NCBI GenBank assembly: GCA_964565405.1
Contig: CAZMEW010000016.1
Location: 1 to 22,492, forward strand
Source of the DNA: UBA922 sp964565405
GTDB lineage: Bacteria > Patescibacteriota > Patescibacteriia > Magasanikbacterales > UBA922
Length of the DNA: 22,492 nt
Direction of reading: 5' to 3'
The notes under the pieces are model-generated. The model had not been told where the DNA came from. It saw only the letters and a program-made list of their open reading frames with translations, and did not search any database. The first letter of the stretch is position 1. The number at the start of each line of letters is the position of its first letter. Below are positions 1 through 8,227 of the stretch, one piece after another. A program made the translations under genes and the position numbers.

Positions 1-1035
1 GACTGCGATAAGAGAAATCAATCCAACACTATATTTATAAATCGCAGAAATAAATTCTCCGAGGAATGGAATATTGAGCCAGCTTGCTCCGGATTCGTCA
101 GTTGTAATATTACTTTCTTTGGTAATATTGGTAAAAACAACCCCCGGGATACGTATTTTTGTAGTAGGTGTTACAAATTTAGGCGCTTCCATAGAAATAT
201 CGAAACCCAAGAATGTAGTTTCCACTTGATTGTTCGAAGGATCAGTAGGCGCCACGTGCGTTCTCATTTCAAGAAGAGTGGTTGGAACCCAATTGTTGGT
301 CGTATTTTTGCATACCCGTAATCCTTCGAGTTTACCGCTACCGTGCACCACCGTCCAATTTCCTGGACCATATTGCTTGGTGCACACTTCATTGATAGTG
401 TCAGTAGAGGATTCATCGAAGTCAGCAGTGCAGACCTTAAGTTTTTTTCCAGAACTAAACCATGGGTCATTTTGTAATGTACTATCTGTCTGAGTAGTAT
501 TACACTTTTCTCCCGGCCCTACAGAGGATAAACATGTGTCACCGTCATCACATGGCTCGCCCATGTAGAGTGCTTGCTCAACTGGGTAGATAACCTGTCC
601 AGACAGTGTGTGGAGAGGGTAGCTCGTAACAAAAGATTTATTGACACAAAAATCAATAAAACCACGATATTTGTCTGGATCTTTACCCTCCTCTTCGCAT
701 TTCCAGTTTTGAGCTTCGACATCTACGTTTGAGGTGAGTCCATACTCAATCGCACACTGTCTACTTGGGCTTGAGTCGCTACAGTCGCAAAAACTGTCTT
801 CGCAATCATCACTACCGCATTGTGAATTACTGGTGCACGCTGAGCCCATTCGTAACTTGCATTTATTTTCAACACATAAGCCACTAGCACAATCGGTATT
901 AGCCGTACACGCATCATTGAGTGCTTGTTGCCCTGATGCACCAAAGACGTGCGCGGGGAATATGAGACCGGCTATCACCAATAGTGCCACGTAGATTCGG
1001 GCGATGAGAGATAGGATCCTAAATCTTTTTTTCAT
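1..1035 (-). CDS. Cys-rich secreted protein with pilin-like C-terminal membrane segment (partial)
   Basis: The frame is open from ATG at 1035 to the window edge (345 codons), so the C-terminus is missing. Residues 1-33 form a signal peptide: basic start MKKRF, hydrophobic core, AHVFGA end. The mature part holds 18 cysteines. Two clusters near residues 44-80 follow the pattern C-T-x-N-x-x-C-x-S/G, as in small disulfide-rich repeats. The visible end has IRIPGVVF, WLNIPFLG and a starting hydrophobic helix (AIYKYSVGLISLIAV). I recognise this arrangement from Patescibacteria proteins ending in a VirB2/TrbC-like (type IV secretion pilin) segment, but the decisive part lies outside the window. Its ATG overlaps the stop of the DsbA-like gene as ATGA, so the two are probably translationally coupled. 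No Shine-Dalgarno site. It probably sits at the cell surface or in a membrane complex; its exact role is unknown. Confidence 0.8.
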   Translation of the reverse strand, partial: MKKRFRILSLIARIYVALLVIAGLIFPAHVFGASGQQALNDACTANTDCASGLCVENKCKLRMGSACTSNSQCGSDDCEDSFCDCSDSSPSRQCAIEYGLTSNVDVEAQNWKCEEEGKDPDKYRGFIDFCVNKSFVTSYPLHTLSGQVIYPVEQALYMGEPCDDGDTCLSSVGPGEKCNTTQTDSTLQNDPWFSSGKKLKVCTADFDESSTDTINEVCTKQYGPGNWTVVHGSGKLEGLRVCKNTTNNWVPTTLLEMRTHVAPTDPSNNQVETTFLGFDISMEAPKFVTPTTKIRIPGVVFTNITKESNITTDESGASWLNIPFLGEFISAIYKYSVGLISLIAV

Positions 1036-1688
1036 AAGCCCAGTTCTCGTTTCCACTCATCGATTGATTGAGGTGTTTTTATTTGAGTATTCTCAATAAA
1101 GAATGTCGGGACTGATTGAAGATTAAGTGTCTCTGCAATTTTTTTTGTAATTCCAACTGTACGGTCTGGTCGATCAGAGGCGAGGCACGAGGTTAGATCT
1201 TTGGTATCAAGTCCGATTTCTTCCCCGATTTGGATGAGTGTTGATTGTGATAGATTATCTCCATTGGAAAATGCGTATGCTGCAAATTCATTGAATTTCT
1301 CTTGTTCCTCAGCGCATACGCCATAGCGTATGGCATCGATCGAAGGATAGGGAAAGTCATGTACTGGAAGTCCCTTCCAAATTATTTTTACTTTATCAGG
1401 ATATTCTTGTTCTAATTGGAGAAATAGATCATGCTGAGCTTTGCATGCCTCACAAGAAAAATCTTCGAATGCAATCACGGTGAGAGGGGATTTTCTGTTC
1501 CCAATAATAGGATCAGTAGGGAGGATGGGGATCGTAAAGGTGGTATCTAGAGTTTCTACATTTGTTTTTTCTAATGAGGGAAGAAGTGGCTCATAGCGGA
1601 TAATTTGAATAAAAAGAGCGAGCGCTCCAAGCAGGATGGCAGGAAAAAAAACCGCATAAATTTTTTTGTGTGTAAGCTCTTGAGCCAT
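1032..1688 (-). CDS. Membrane-anchored DsbA-like thiol oxidoreductase (Thioredoxin_4 type)
   Basis: 218 residues. A transmembrane or uncleaved signal segment at about 10-30 is followed by a thioredoxin-fold domain facing outward. The active site is C79-E-A-C82 after VIAFEDFS, and the cis-proline loop is S-V-P194-T-F-F. Two further cysteines (125 in VCAEEQ, 168 in TSCLAS) occupy positions often paired in this family. Family knowledge: such proteins make or shuffle disulfides in secreted proteins. The gene follows the beta-propeller gene by 39 nt and overlaps the start of the Cys-rich protein gene by 4 nt, which suggests that protein is its substrate (inference). ATG at 1688 was chosen because it begins just before the membrane segment; no Shine-Dalgarno site precedes it. 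Confidence 0.88.
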   Translation of the reverse strand: MAQELTHKKIYAVFFPAILLGALALFIQIIRYEPLLPSLEKTNVETLDTTFTIPILPTDPIIGNRKSPLTVIAFEDFSCEACKAQHDLFLQLEQEYPDKVKIIWKGLPVHDFPYPSIDAIRYGVCAEEQEKFNEFAAYAFSNGDNLSQSTLIQIGEEIGLDTKDLTSCLASDRPDRTVGITKKIAETLNLQSVPTFFIENTQIKTPQSIDEWKRELGL

Positions 1689-1727
1689 AATTACAAAATC
1701 TAGTTGCGAATGATGGATACCAGCGAC

Positions 1728-2975
1728 TTACTTAAGGTCGATACTAAAAATACCACTCTGATTTTTATCAGTAAAATACAGAGTACTTCCATCCTGACTA
1801 ACAAACATGGAATCGACAACGTGGGCATCGTCAACAACAAGCTCACTTCGAACTCCGGTAATCGTATCAATTCGGTAAAAAGTATCAGGAGTAAAATTGG
1901 CAACTTCGGGTGCGAAACCAGCTCCACTCTCAAGTGTGGTTGGAACACCACAATATACGGTACGTTCGTCCGCCATGGTACATTTTGATGCCCAGGTGTT
2001 CACGCCGAGAGGCTTCCGGTTTCCACCGGCGGTATCAGGTGTTGCATCGACAATCCATAATTCAGGTTTATAATCAGTGCGGGAGCTATACACGCTATGT
2101 AATAGTTTGCTTCCCGCAGGCGACCATTGTGTTTGTAGTCCGCGTCCTTCCACTTCGATTGATTTGAAATTTTCTCGATTCTGTCCCACCAGTAATATCT
2201 CTTGCCGTTGTCCACCTATCTGTTCTCCAGTCATAGAAAGAGCAATAACTTGACGATTGGGTGACCAGTCAACAATTACTTTTGAAGCGTTGTCTCCGAG
2301 AGGTTCGATAAGTGATACATTGTTTCCGTCAGGATCAGCAGTCACGAGCCATCGACTGTCAGGGGAGAGTCCAATACTCTTAGCAGTAATTTTTCCGCCC
2401 TCGTGTGAGAATGAAAAAGATTCCCAATGTTTAGGGAGTGTAACCTGTGTATTAGAGTCAAAATTGTAATAAATGTTTGATCCATCAGGGTATTCGATAA
2501 TTGATTCGTTGTTTTTAGATGACCAGGTAACCTTATCAACATTGTAAAAAATCGTGTCGCTAAGCGCTCGAATTTGTCCCGAACGATCAAGCGCATAAAA
2601 TTTTCCATCAGTTTTATTGTAAAAGCGGGTATTACCGCTGGGTCCTGCACTTGGGCTTCCAACACCGACATCCACCATCTGTGAAATAAGTGGTTGAGAA
2701 TTCGGTGTTCGATTGCCGGTCGATTGAGTATTTCCCGTTTGTAGAGTACCGCTGCCTGTCTGCTCAGATCCTGTAGGTAAGGTACTCTCTCCAGTAATAG
2801 TGCTCTCGCCAGTTCTCTCACCAGTGGTAGGAAACGTGGTGCCGTTTGTTTGTGTAGTGTTTTCTGATGGAGTAATAACGGTAGGTCGTTTAAAAAAGAC
2901 TCGATATATGAGAAAACCAAGCAATGTACATAATGCAATAAAACCGAGAATAATGAGTATACGTTTTTTATCCAT
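1728..2975 (-). CDS. Membrane-anchored beta-propeller protein with Thr/Ser/Gly-rich linker
   Basis: 415 residues. Basic start MDKKR and one transmembrane helix at about 5-27. A low-complexity linker (about 36-100) is built from repeated TGE/TGS/TGN-type units. The rest is rich in repeated blade-like strands such as GLSPDSRWLVTADPDG, VDWSPNRQVIALS, QTQWSPAGSKLLHS and SQDGSTLYFTD, typical of TolB/WD40-like propellers. The topology suggests the propeller lies outside the membrane on a flexible stalk. No catalytic motif is visible; such domains usually bind proteins or cell-wall polymers. It lies 19 nt after the coiled-coil gene and 39 nt before the DsbA-like gene, in the same run. No Shine-Dalgarno site. 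The fold call is good; the function is unknown. Confidence 0.82.
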   Translation of the reverse strand: MDKKRILIILGFIALCTLLGFLIYRVFFKRPTVITPSENTTQTNGTTFPTTGERTGESTITGESTLPTGSEQTGSGTLQTGNTQSTGNRTPNSQPLISQMVDVGVGSPSAGPSGNTRFYNKTDGKFYALDRSGQIRALSDTIFYNVDKVTWSSKNNESIIEYPDGSNIYYNFDSNTQVTLPKHWESFSFSHEGGKITAKSIGLSPDSRWLVTADPDGNNVSLIEPLGDNASKVIVDWSPNRQVIALSMTGEQIGGQRQEILLVGQNRENFKSIEVEGRGLQTQWSPAGSKLLHSVYSSRTDYKPELWIVDATPDTAGGNRKPLGVNTWASKCTMADERTVYCGVPTTLESGAGFAPEVANFTPDTFYRIDTITGVRSELVVDDAHVVDSMFVSQDGSTLYFTDKNQSGIFSIDLK

Positions 2976-2994
2976 AACAATTTACATGAAAGCC

Positions 2995-4200
2995 TTACGC
3001 TTGCTGAGGGGTGGGAAATTTATCTACTGGTTTCGCACTACCCGTGCGTTTTTTCCGCTGGATAGATTGTATCACATTAATGAGTTTTTTTCGATTCACT
3101 TCAGTTTCTTCTATGTCTTTTTCGATTGATTTGATTTTTGCCTGGATAATTTTTACCGTTGCGATAGCAGCGGTCTTTGGAATAAACATGAGTACGTAGA
3201 TAATATAAAGAATAACTCCAATAATTGCAGGAATAATGAGCCATGCAATACTCATGCAGGCACTCGCGAGCCATCGGACCGCAGAATGTAGGATAGTAAT
3301 AAATGTCTTAAAAAGTTTGGCCGCATGTAGTGCGATCTGAAGTGCGAGTTTTTTCATTTTAAGATTGCGGATCTTGGCGTCCAATGCTTGTTTTTTTCGT
3401 GTGGCCTTTGCAAATGCGTACCAGAGTTTTTGTTGTTTTTTTCTCTCTTCTTCCAGTTGTTTTGATTGTTGTATCATCTGTATCTGAGCTTTCTTTTGCT
3501 CTTCTTGTTGTTTTTGTTTCTGTTCGAGGACCTTTTCTTCTTCTTGCTGCTTTTCCAACTCTTCTTCCTCCTCTTGATCAGACAATACTTCTTCTTGCCG
3601 CTCCAATTCTTCTTTTGACTCTTCTGATCCATCTTCGGTCGAATTTTGATTTGGTCGCTCGAGACTGTCCGGTGCTTTATTATCTTCATTAGAAAAGGGT
3701 TGATAAGGATTTTGTGGATCCTCTCTATCCATTTCTTGCATAAAATGTTCGAAGTCTTCATCGTTTTCGTCTGTTTCAGATGGCACTTGAGATTCCTGAT
3801 CCGAATGTGCAGCTTGTAATTCTTCCTGTGGATGCGCGCGTGCCCATGAGGGTTTCCGAGAACGAGAAATTTTCCTACCACGACCACGAGTAGTTTCTGG
3901 ATTTTCCTTGTCTATATCAAATGTTCCATATATGTTTACTCCACCTTGCTGATTTGAAGATGTTCTGATTGATGAGCGGGTACCGTCAGTAGAATTAACA
4001 CGTGCCTGGAGAGCATCTATCTCGACACTATCCGCTTCGTTGGGGTTTTTTGCCCTCTCCTGCGCTTGCCTTCGATCGGCATTGCGATTTCTACCGAGTT
4101 CAGCTGCCATTTCATGTTCTTTGGCTTCCTTTCCTGAGCCAGATTTTTTAGGTAACTCAAAATCATCTCTCGTTTCAAATTTTCTCGCGGCATCCGCCAT
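2995..4200 (-). CDS. Coiled-coil membrane protein, function unknown
   Basis: 401 residues in three parts. About 1-130 is hydrophilic and highly charged, with a basic patch (RGRGRKISRSRK). About 135-260 is very acidic and then Glu/Gln-rich with heptad character (EEEEELEKQQEEEK and similar), a predicted long coiled coil. About 296-345 is a hydrophobic region that could hold one or two transmembrane helices, followed by a second coiled coil and a Lys/Pro tail ending FPTPQQA. There is no signal peptide. The gene starts 4 nt after the clpC stop and precedes the propeller gene by 19 nt, so co-transcription is very likely. I do not recognise a named family. By neighbourhood it may belong to an envelope or secretion assembly (inference). 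No Shine-Dalgarno site. Confidence 0.75.
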   Translation of the reverse strand: MADAARKFETRDDFELPKKSGSGKEAKEHEMAAELGRNRNADRRQAQERAKNPNEADSVEIDALQARVNSTDGTRSSIRTSSNQQGGVNIYGTFDIDKENPETTRGRGRKISRSRKPSWARAHPQEELQAAHSDQESQVPSETDENDEDFEHFMQEMDREDPQNPYQPFSNEDNKAPDSLERPNQNSTEDGSEESKEELERQEEVLSDQEEEEELEKQQEEEKVLEQKQKQQEEQKKAQIQMIQQSKQLEEERKKQQKLWYAFAKATRKKQALDAKIRNLKMKKLALQIALHAAKLFKTFITILHSAVRWLASACMSIAWLIIPAIIGVILYIIYVLMFIPKTAAIATVKIIQAKIKSIEKDIEETEVNRKKLINVIQSIQRKKRTGSAKPVDKFPTPQQA

Positions 4201-4204
4201 AACA

Positions 4205-6778
4205 TTAGCTTAGAAGATATTGATCTTTTTTGTGCGTGAGTGTGTACGTTTTTTTGCCTTTTTTTGATAGGGCGTCAATGACCAATGCTTCGAGGATGCG
4301 CTCAAGTTTTCTCTCAATGTTTCTCGCTCCCAGATCCTTGTCTCTTGTTTCCTTGGTCAAGGCTTCAAGTGCTAAGGAATCGTGAGTAATGGTAATATGC
4401 TGACTTTCCTTGAGTGTATGAGTAAGTTTGACTAAATGTTTCTGTACGATATCCCGAACATCTTGGGAGGTGAGCTGATTAAACACGCAAATCGTATTGA
4501 TACGACTGAGCAGAGCAGAAGACAAAGCTTCCTTAAGTTTTTGAGTGATAGTTTTTACCAGGTTATTTCGATGTTCAGGTGTATGTGTGGCAGTCTCGCC
4601 AAACCCAATACCATGTGATTTGTATAATTCTGATCCAATATTTGAGGTGAGTACCACAATTGAATGTGATAATTTTACTTTCTTTCCATTGACGTCACTA
4701 ATTTCTCCTTCATCAAGAATTTGTAAGAGTAGCTTGAGTACATCAGGATGAGCTTTGTCAATTTCATCAAACAGTAATACTGAGTAGGGACGAAGTTTCA
4801 GTTTTTCAAGAAATGGATTCCGATCTTTGTAGCCAATATATCCGGCAGGAGAGCCAAGCAATTTTGCAGTACTATTACCCTCTGAAAATTCTCCCATATC
4901 CAGGCGAATAAAAGCTTTCTCATCGTGATACAATTCTTCGGCAAGTCGTTTGGCGAGCTCAGTTTTTCCTACTCCTGAAGGACCGGTAAACAGAAATGAT
5001 GCATAAGGTTTTTTGGTATCTCTTATGCCAAGTTCCGCCATCTTGAGAGTTTCAACTACCTCAGTTAAGACTTCCGGTTGTCCAATAATATGATTTTTGA
5101 GTCTGTCAGGGAGTGTTTTCAGTCGCTCCCATTCATTTTGATTGAGAATATCGCGGTTGATATGCATTTTTTTACTGAGCACGTCGCGCACATGTTCGGG
5201 TGTAACTTCAAAACGAAGACTCAGGTGTTTCTTGTTTTTTTTCTGTGAAGTTGCGGTAAGACTGGCGATCTTTTTTTCTCGCGCGGTAATTTTATCTTTT
5301 ATTTTTACGGCATCTTTGAGTCGCTCTTCGGCAATAGCTTTATTTTTTTCATCAGTGTATTCTTCGAGTTTTTGTTCTAATGTATGGAGTTTTGCTATCG
5401 CCGTAGGGGCTTTCTGTTTTGTCTTGACTGAACTTGCAGCCTCATCAATTAAATCAATTGATTTGTCGGGTTGGAAGTTATCGTGAATATAACGATTACT
5501 AAGCTTGACCGCTTCCTCAATGGTTTCGTCACTGATTATCACGTGATGATACTGTTCGTATTGTTTTCTGATTCCTTTGAGAATAGTGACCACTTCGAGA
5601 TTGTGTGGTTCTTCAACATCGATTTTCTGGAATCTTCTCTCGAGTGCTGGGTCACTTGAAATATATTTCTTGTATTCATCATACGTAGTAGCCCCAATAC
5701 ATCGCAACTGTCCTCGCGCAAGCGCGGGTTTTAATATATTTGCCGCATCCATGGTACCTTGATTTGATCCAGCGCCAATAATATTGTGCAGTTCGTCAAT
5801 AAAGAGAATGTAGTTAGGATTTTTCGCGCATTCATCAATAATTTGCTTTAATCGAGCTTCGAATTCGCCACGATAGATAGTTCCCGCAACAAGGAGCGTA
5901 AGATCAAGAGAAAGGATTTTTTTTCGCTGTAAAATATCAGGTACCGTACCTTCGGCAATTCGTTTTGCAAGCCCTTCGACAATCGCCGTTTTTCCAACAC
6001 CGGGTTCCCCTACCAGAATAGGATTATTCTTGGTTCGTCGTGACAAAATATTAATCATGCGCTCAATCTCATCTTCTCGTCCAATAACTGGGTCCAATTT
6101 TTCTGTATGTTGACGATGGGTGAGGTTGTTGGTGAATAAAGCAATTGCAGAAGTTTGTTTGCGGTCGCGGGAAAATGAAGCAGGTATATTTTCTGGTTTT
6201 TGGTTTTCAAGAGAAGGGGCTTCTACTTCTTCATCCTCTTCGGTGGATGGGGGAGTAGAGCCCTGTATTTCTTCAAATATTTCCATCACTTCTCCCATCT
6301 GAGTAAATTTATCTGCATTGTGAAAAGACAAATCGAGCTGGGTTTGAAGTTCAGCCGTATTCACTGAGAGGTGCTCAAATAATTCCTGTGTGTGCTTGTC
6401 TTTTGATGATAATATACCAAACAATAAATGCTCTGTCCCGATATAGGAGTGTCCTTCTTCATGTGCACGAAGCAATGCTTTTTCAAGAGCTCCTCGGGAA
6501 GCATGATTCAGATTGGGGACTGCAGAAGATAGATTCCCTTGGATTTGCGGTGCGTCTTGTTCGAAATGAGCGTGCGCATTTGCGGCAATAAGCTCAGGGG
6601 TGATTGAGAATTTTTTTAAGAGTTCGCCGCCAATACTCCCAACCTCTTCAGAGAGGGCGTGGAGTACGTGGGGTAGTTCAACCTGAGATTTACCCAGACG
6701 TGCAGCAAGGGAAATCGATCGAGCAATGACATTTTTCAAATGGGTGGAAAAATTATCCAGTAGTTTTTGAGCATCCAT
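4205..6778 (-). CDS. clpC: ATP-dependent Clp protease ATP-binding subunit, ClpC type
   Basis: 857 residues from ATG at 6778. It has an N-domain of two Clp repeats (about 1-150), then two AAA+ modules. The first has Walker A GEPGVGKT (257-264) and Walker B LFIDE (325-329). The second has Walker A GPSGVGKT (599-606) and Walker B LLFDE (668-672). Between them lies a short middle region with a UVR-like stretch (about 475-500, KNKAIAEERLKDAV), typical of ClpC rather than ClpB. An IGF loop (about 724-726) indicates docking to ClpP, which is not encoded in this window. It unfolds substrates for degradation in the cytoplasm. The frame stays open upstream to 7126, but that would run 263 nt into the divergent phosphomannomutase gene and lacks Clp homology, so 6778 was chosen. 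The overlapping promoter at 6815-6843 fits this start. No Shine-Dalgarno site. Confidence 0.95.
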   Translation of the reverse strand: MDAQKLLDNFSTHLKNVIARSISLAARLGKSQVELPHVLHALSEEVGSIGGELLKKFSITPELIAANAHAHFEQDAPQIQGNLSSAVPNLNHASRGALEKALLRAHEEGHSYIGTEHLLFGILSSKDKHTQELFEHLSVNTAELQTQLDLSFHNADKFTQMGEVMEIFEEIQGSTPPSTEEDEEVEAPSLENQKPENIPASFSRDRKQTSAIALFTNNLTHRQHTEKLDPVIGREDEIERMINILSRRTKNNPILVGEPGVGKTAIVEGLAKRIAEGTVPDILQRKKILSLDLTLLVAGTIYRGEFEARLKQIIDECAKNPNYILFIDELHNIIGAGSNQGTMDAANILKPALARGQLRCIGATTYDEYKKYISSDPALERRFQKIDVEEPHNLEVVTILKGIRKQYEQYHHVIISDETIEEAVKLSNRYIHDNFQPDKSIDLIDEAASSVKTKQKAPTAIAKLHTLEQKLEEYTDEKNKAIAEERLKDAVKIKDKITAREKKIASLTATSQKKNKKHLSLRFEVTPEHVRDVLSKKMHINRDILNQNEWERLKTLPDRLKNHIIGQPEVLTEVVETLKMAELGIRDTKKPYASFLFTGPSGVGKTELAKRLAEELYHDEKAFIRLDMGEFSEGNSTAKLLGSPAGYIGYKDRNPFLEKLKLRPYSVLLFDEIDKAHPDVLKLLLQILDEGEISDVNGKKVKLSHSIVVLTSNIGSELYKSHGIGFGETATHTPEHRNNLVKTITQKLKEALSSALLSRINTICVFNQLTSQDVRDIVQKHLVKLTHTLKESQHITITHDSLALEALTKETRDKDLGARNIERKLERILEALVIDALSKKGKKTYTLTHKKDQYLLS

Positions 6779-6794
6779 AAAATTAGCTAGAAGA

Positions 6795-6824
6795 TTGCAT
6801 TTTCTATAGAGGGTAGTATATACT
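6795..6824 (+). promoter_or_regulatory. Phosphomannomutase operon sigma-70-type promoter
   Basis: On the plus strand, -35 TTGCAT (6795-6800), an 18-nt spacer and -10 TATACT (6819-6824). The predicted start is near 6831, about 33 nt before the ATG at 6864. It overlaps the clpC promoter, so both cannot be occupied at once. Confidence 0.55.
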
Positions 6825-6843
6825 AATTCGATAGTAAAATCAA
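6815..6843 (-). promoter_or_regulatory. clpC sigma-70-type promoter
   Basis: On the minus strand, -35 TTGATT (6838-6843), a 17-nt spacer and -10 TATACT (6815-6820). The predicted start is near 6808, giving a leader of about 30 nt before the clpC ATG. The -10 shares the palindrome AGTATATACT with the opposing promoter. Confidence 0.6.
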
Positions 6844-6863
6844 ACAAAATTAACTCATAAAAT

Positions 6864-8225
6864 ATGTACCCAACGCACATCTTCAAAGCATATGATATTC
6901 GTGGATTGGTTGACACTGAACTAAGCGAGGAGCTCGCGTGGTCCATAGGACATGCTTTTGCGTATTTATTAGAAAAAAAAGGAGTAGCCCTATCTGGTCG
7001 TTCGCTGGTTGTAGGATATGATATGCGCAAAACGAGTATCCCGTTTGCTAAAAAAGTAGTGGAAGGAATTTTGGCGCGGGGCGTATCGGTGGTTGATATT
7101 GGCTTGACCTCGACACCTGTATTCAATTTTGCCTGTGCACATTACGGAGCGCATGCGGGGGGCATTATGATAACCGCAAGTCACAATCCATCAGAGTATA
7201 ATGGGTTTAAAATGACCTATGAAAATGGTCTAGCTCTTGGTGCGGGAAGTGGTATGGAAGAACTTCGAGAATTAGTAATGCAAAATTTTAGAGAAATAAA
7301 AGAAGAAAAAGGATCATATACAAAACACAATGTAGTCGATGAGTATGTGGCGTATATTTTGAGTTTGGTTGATACAACAAAAATTAAACCCATGAAAATC
7401 GTGGTTGATGCAGGAAACGGAATGGCGAGTGTTTCAATTCCAAAATTATTAGAAAAGCTTCCTATAGGAGTTGAGTATCTATACCTTGAGCCAGACGGAA
7501 CATTCCCAAATCACGAAGCAAATCCGCTCAAAGTTGAGACATTGAAAGAGTTGCAGAAAAAAGTGATAGAAAATAAGGCAGACTTTGGATTTGCGCTCGA
7601 TGGCGACGCTGATCGTATTGGATTGGTGGATGAATTAGGACAGGTTGTGCCAGCATCGTTTGTTGGCGGGTTAATCGGTCTTGAGGTATTGAAAATTCAC
7701 CCCGGAGCACATATGTTCTATGATCTCCGTATGAGCAGAAGTGTGAAAGAGGTGTGGGAGAAGCATGGTGCGACGACCGAAATATGCAAAGTAGGGCATG
7801 CGAATATTAAGCGTATGATGAAAGAAAAGAAGGCAGTGTTTGCGGCTGAGCTTTCACTCCATTTGTTCTATCAAGATACGCATGATGTAGAGTCAACAGA
7901 TTTTTCATTGCTACTAACGCTTCTCACGCTTTCGACTTCAGAGGCGCCTTTGAGCGAGCTCTGGAAGTCACTTGAAAAATACGCACACTCAGGTGAGATT
8001 AATTTTCATGTTGAACATACTGATGCTGTAATACAAAAAATCAGACAACGTTTTTCAGATGCACAAATTAGTGAACTCGATGGAGTGTTATTTGAGTATC
8101 CTGAGTATTGGATTAGTATACGGAAGAGCAATACTGAGCCAGTGCTCCGACTAAATGTGGAAGCGCATAATAAACAAAAGATGGAGGAAATTGTTGAAGA
8201 AATAAGAGGGCTGATCAGACTCTAG
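6864..8225 (+). CDS. Phosphomannomutase/phosphoglucomutase
   Basis: 453 residues, the usual length for the alpha-D-phosphohexomutase superfamily. It interconverts hexose 1- and 6-phosphates through a phosphoserine, feeding nucleotide-sugar and envelope glycan synthesis in the cytoplasm. Visible motifs: N-terminal FKAYDIRG; active-site TASHNPSEYNGFK with catalytic Ser106; metal loop D246-G-D-A-D250-R; C-terminal phosphate loop RKSNTEPVLRL. The sugar-specificity loop, normally GE-x-SGH, reads AELSLH (328-333): Glu, Ser and His are kept but both glycines are lost, and the following region (YQDTHDVESTDF) also differs from the usual pattern. Substrate choice therefore cannot be read off. It is first in a plus-strand group with the HAD gene (2-nt gap). 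No Shine-Dalgarno site before the ATG. Confidence 0.93.
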   Translation: MYPTHIFKAYDIRGLVDTELSEELAWSIGHAFAYLLEKKGVALSGRSLVVGYDMRKTSIPFAKKVVEGILARGVSVVDIGLTSTPVFNFACAHYGAHAGGIMITASHNPSEYNGFKMTYENGLALGAGSGMEELRELVMQNFREIKEEKGSYTKHNVVDEYVAYILSLVDTTKIKPMKIVVDAGNGMASVSIPKLLEKLPIGVEYLYLEPDGTFPNHEANPLKVETLKELQKKVIENKADFGFALDGDADRIGLVDELGQVVPASFVGGLIGLEVLKIHPGAHMFYDLRMSRSVKEVWEKHGATTEICKVGHANIKRMMKEKKAVFAAELSLHLFYQDTHDVESTDFSLLLTLLTLSTSEAPLSELWKSLEKYAHSGEINFHVEHTDAVIQKIRQRFSDAQISELDGVLFEYPEYWISIRKSNTEPVLRLNVEAHNKQKMEEIVEEIRGLIRL

Positions 8226-8227
8226 AT

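Noticed and set aside
230..493. Open frames on both strands in the first kilobase
   Set aside because: They are shadows of the minus-strand Cys-rich gene, which reads open from 1035 to the window edge.
6779..7126. Upstream extension of the clpC frame
   Set aside because: It overlaps the divergent phosphomannomutase gene, crosses the promoters and shows no Clp-like sequence; the ATG at 6778 begins the N-domain correctly.
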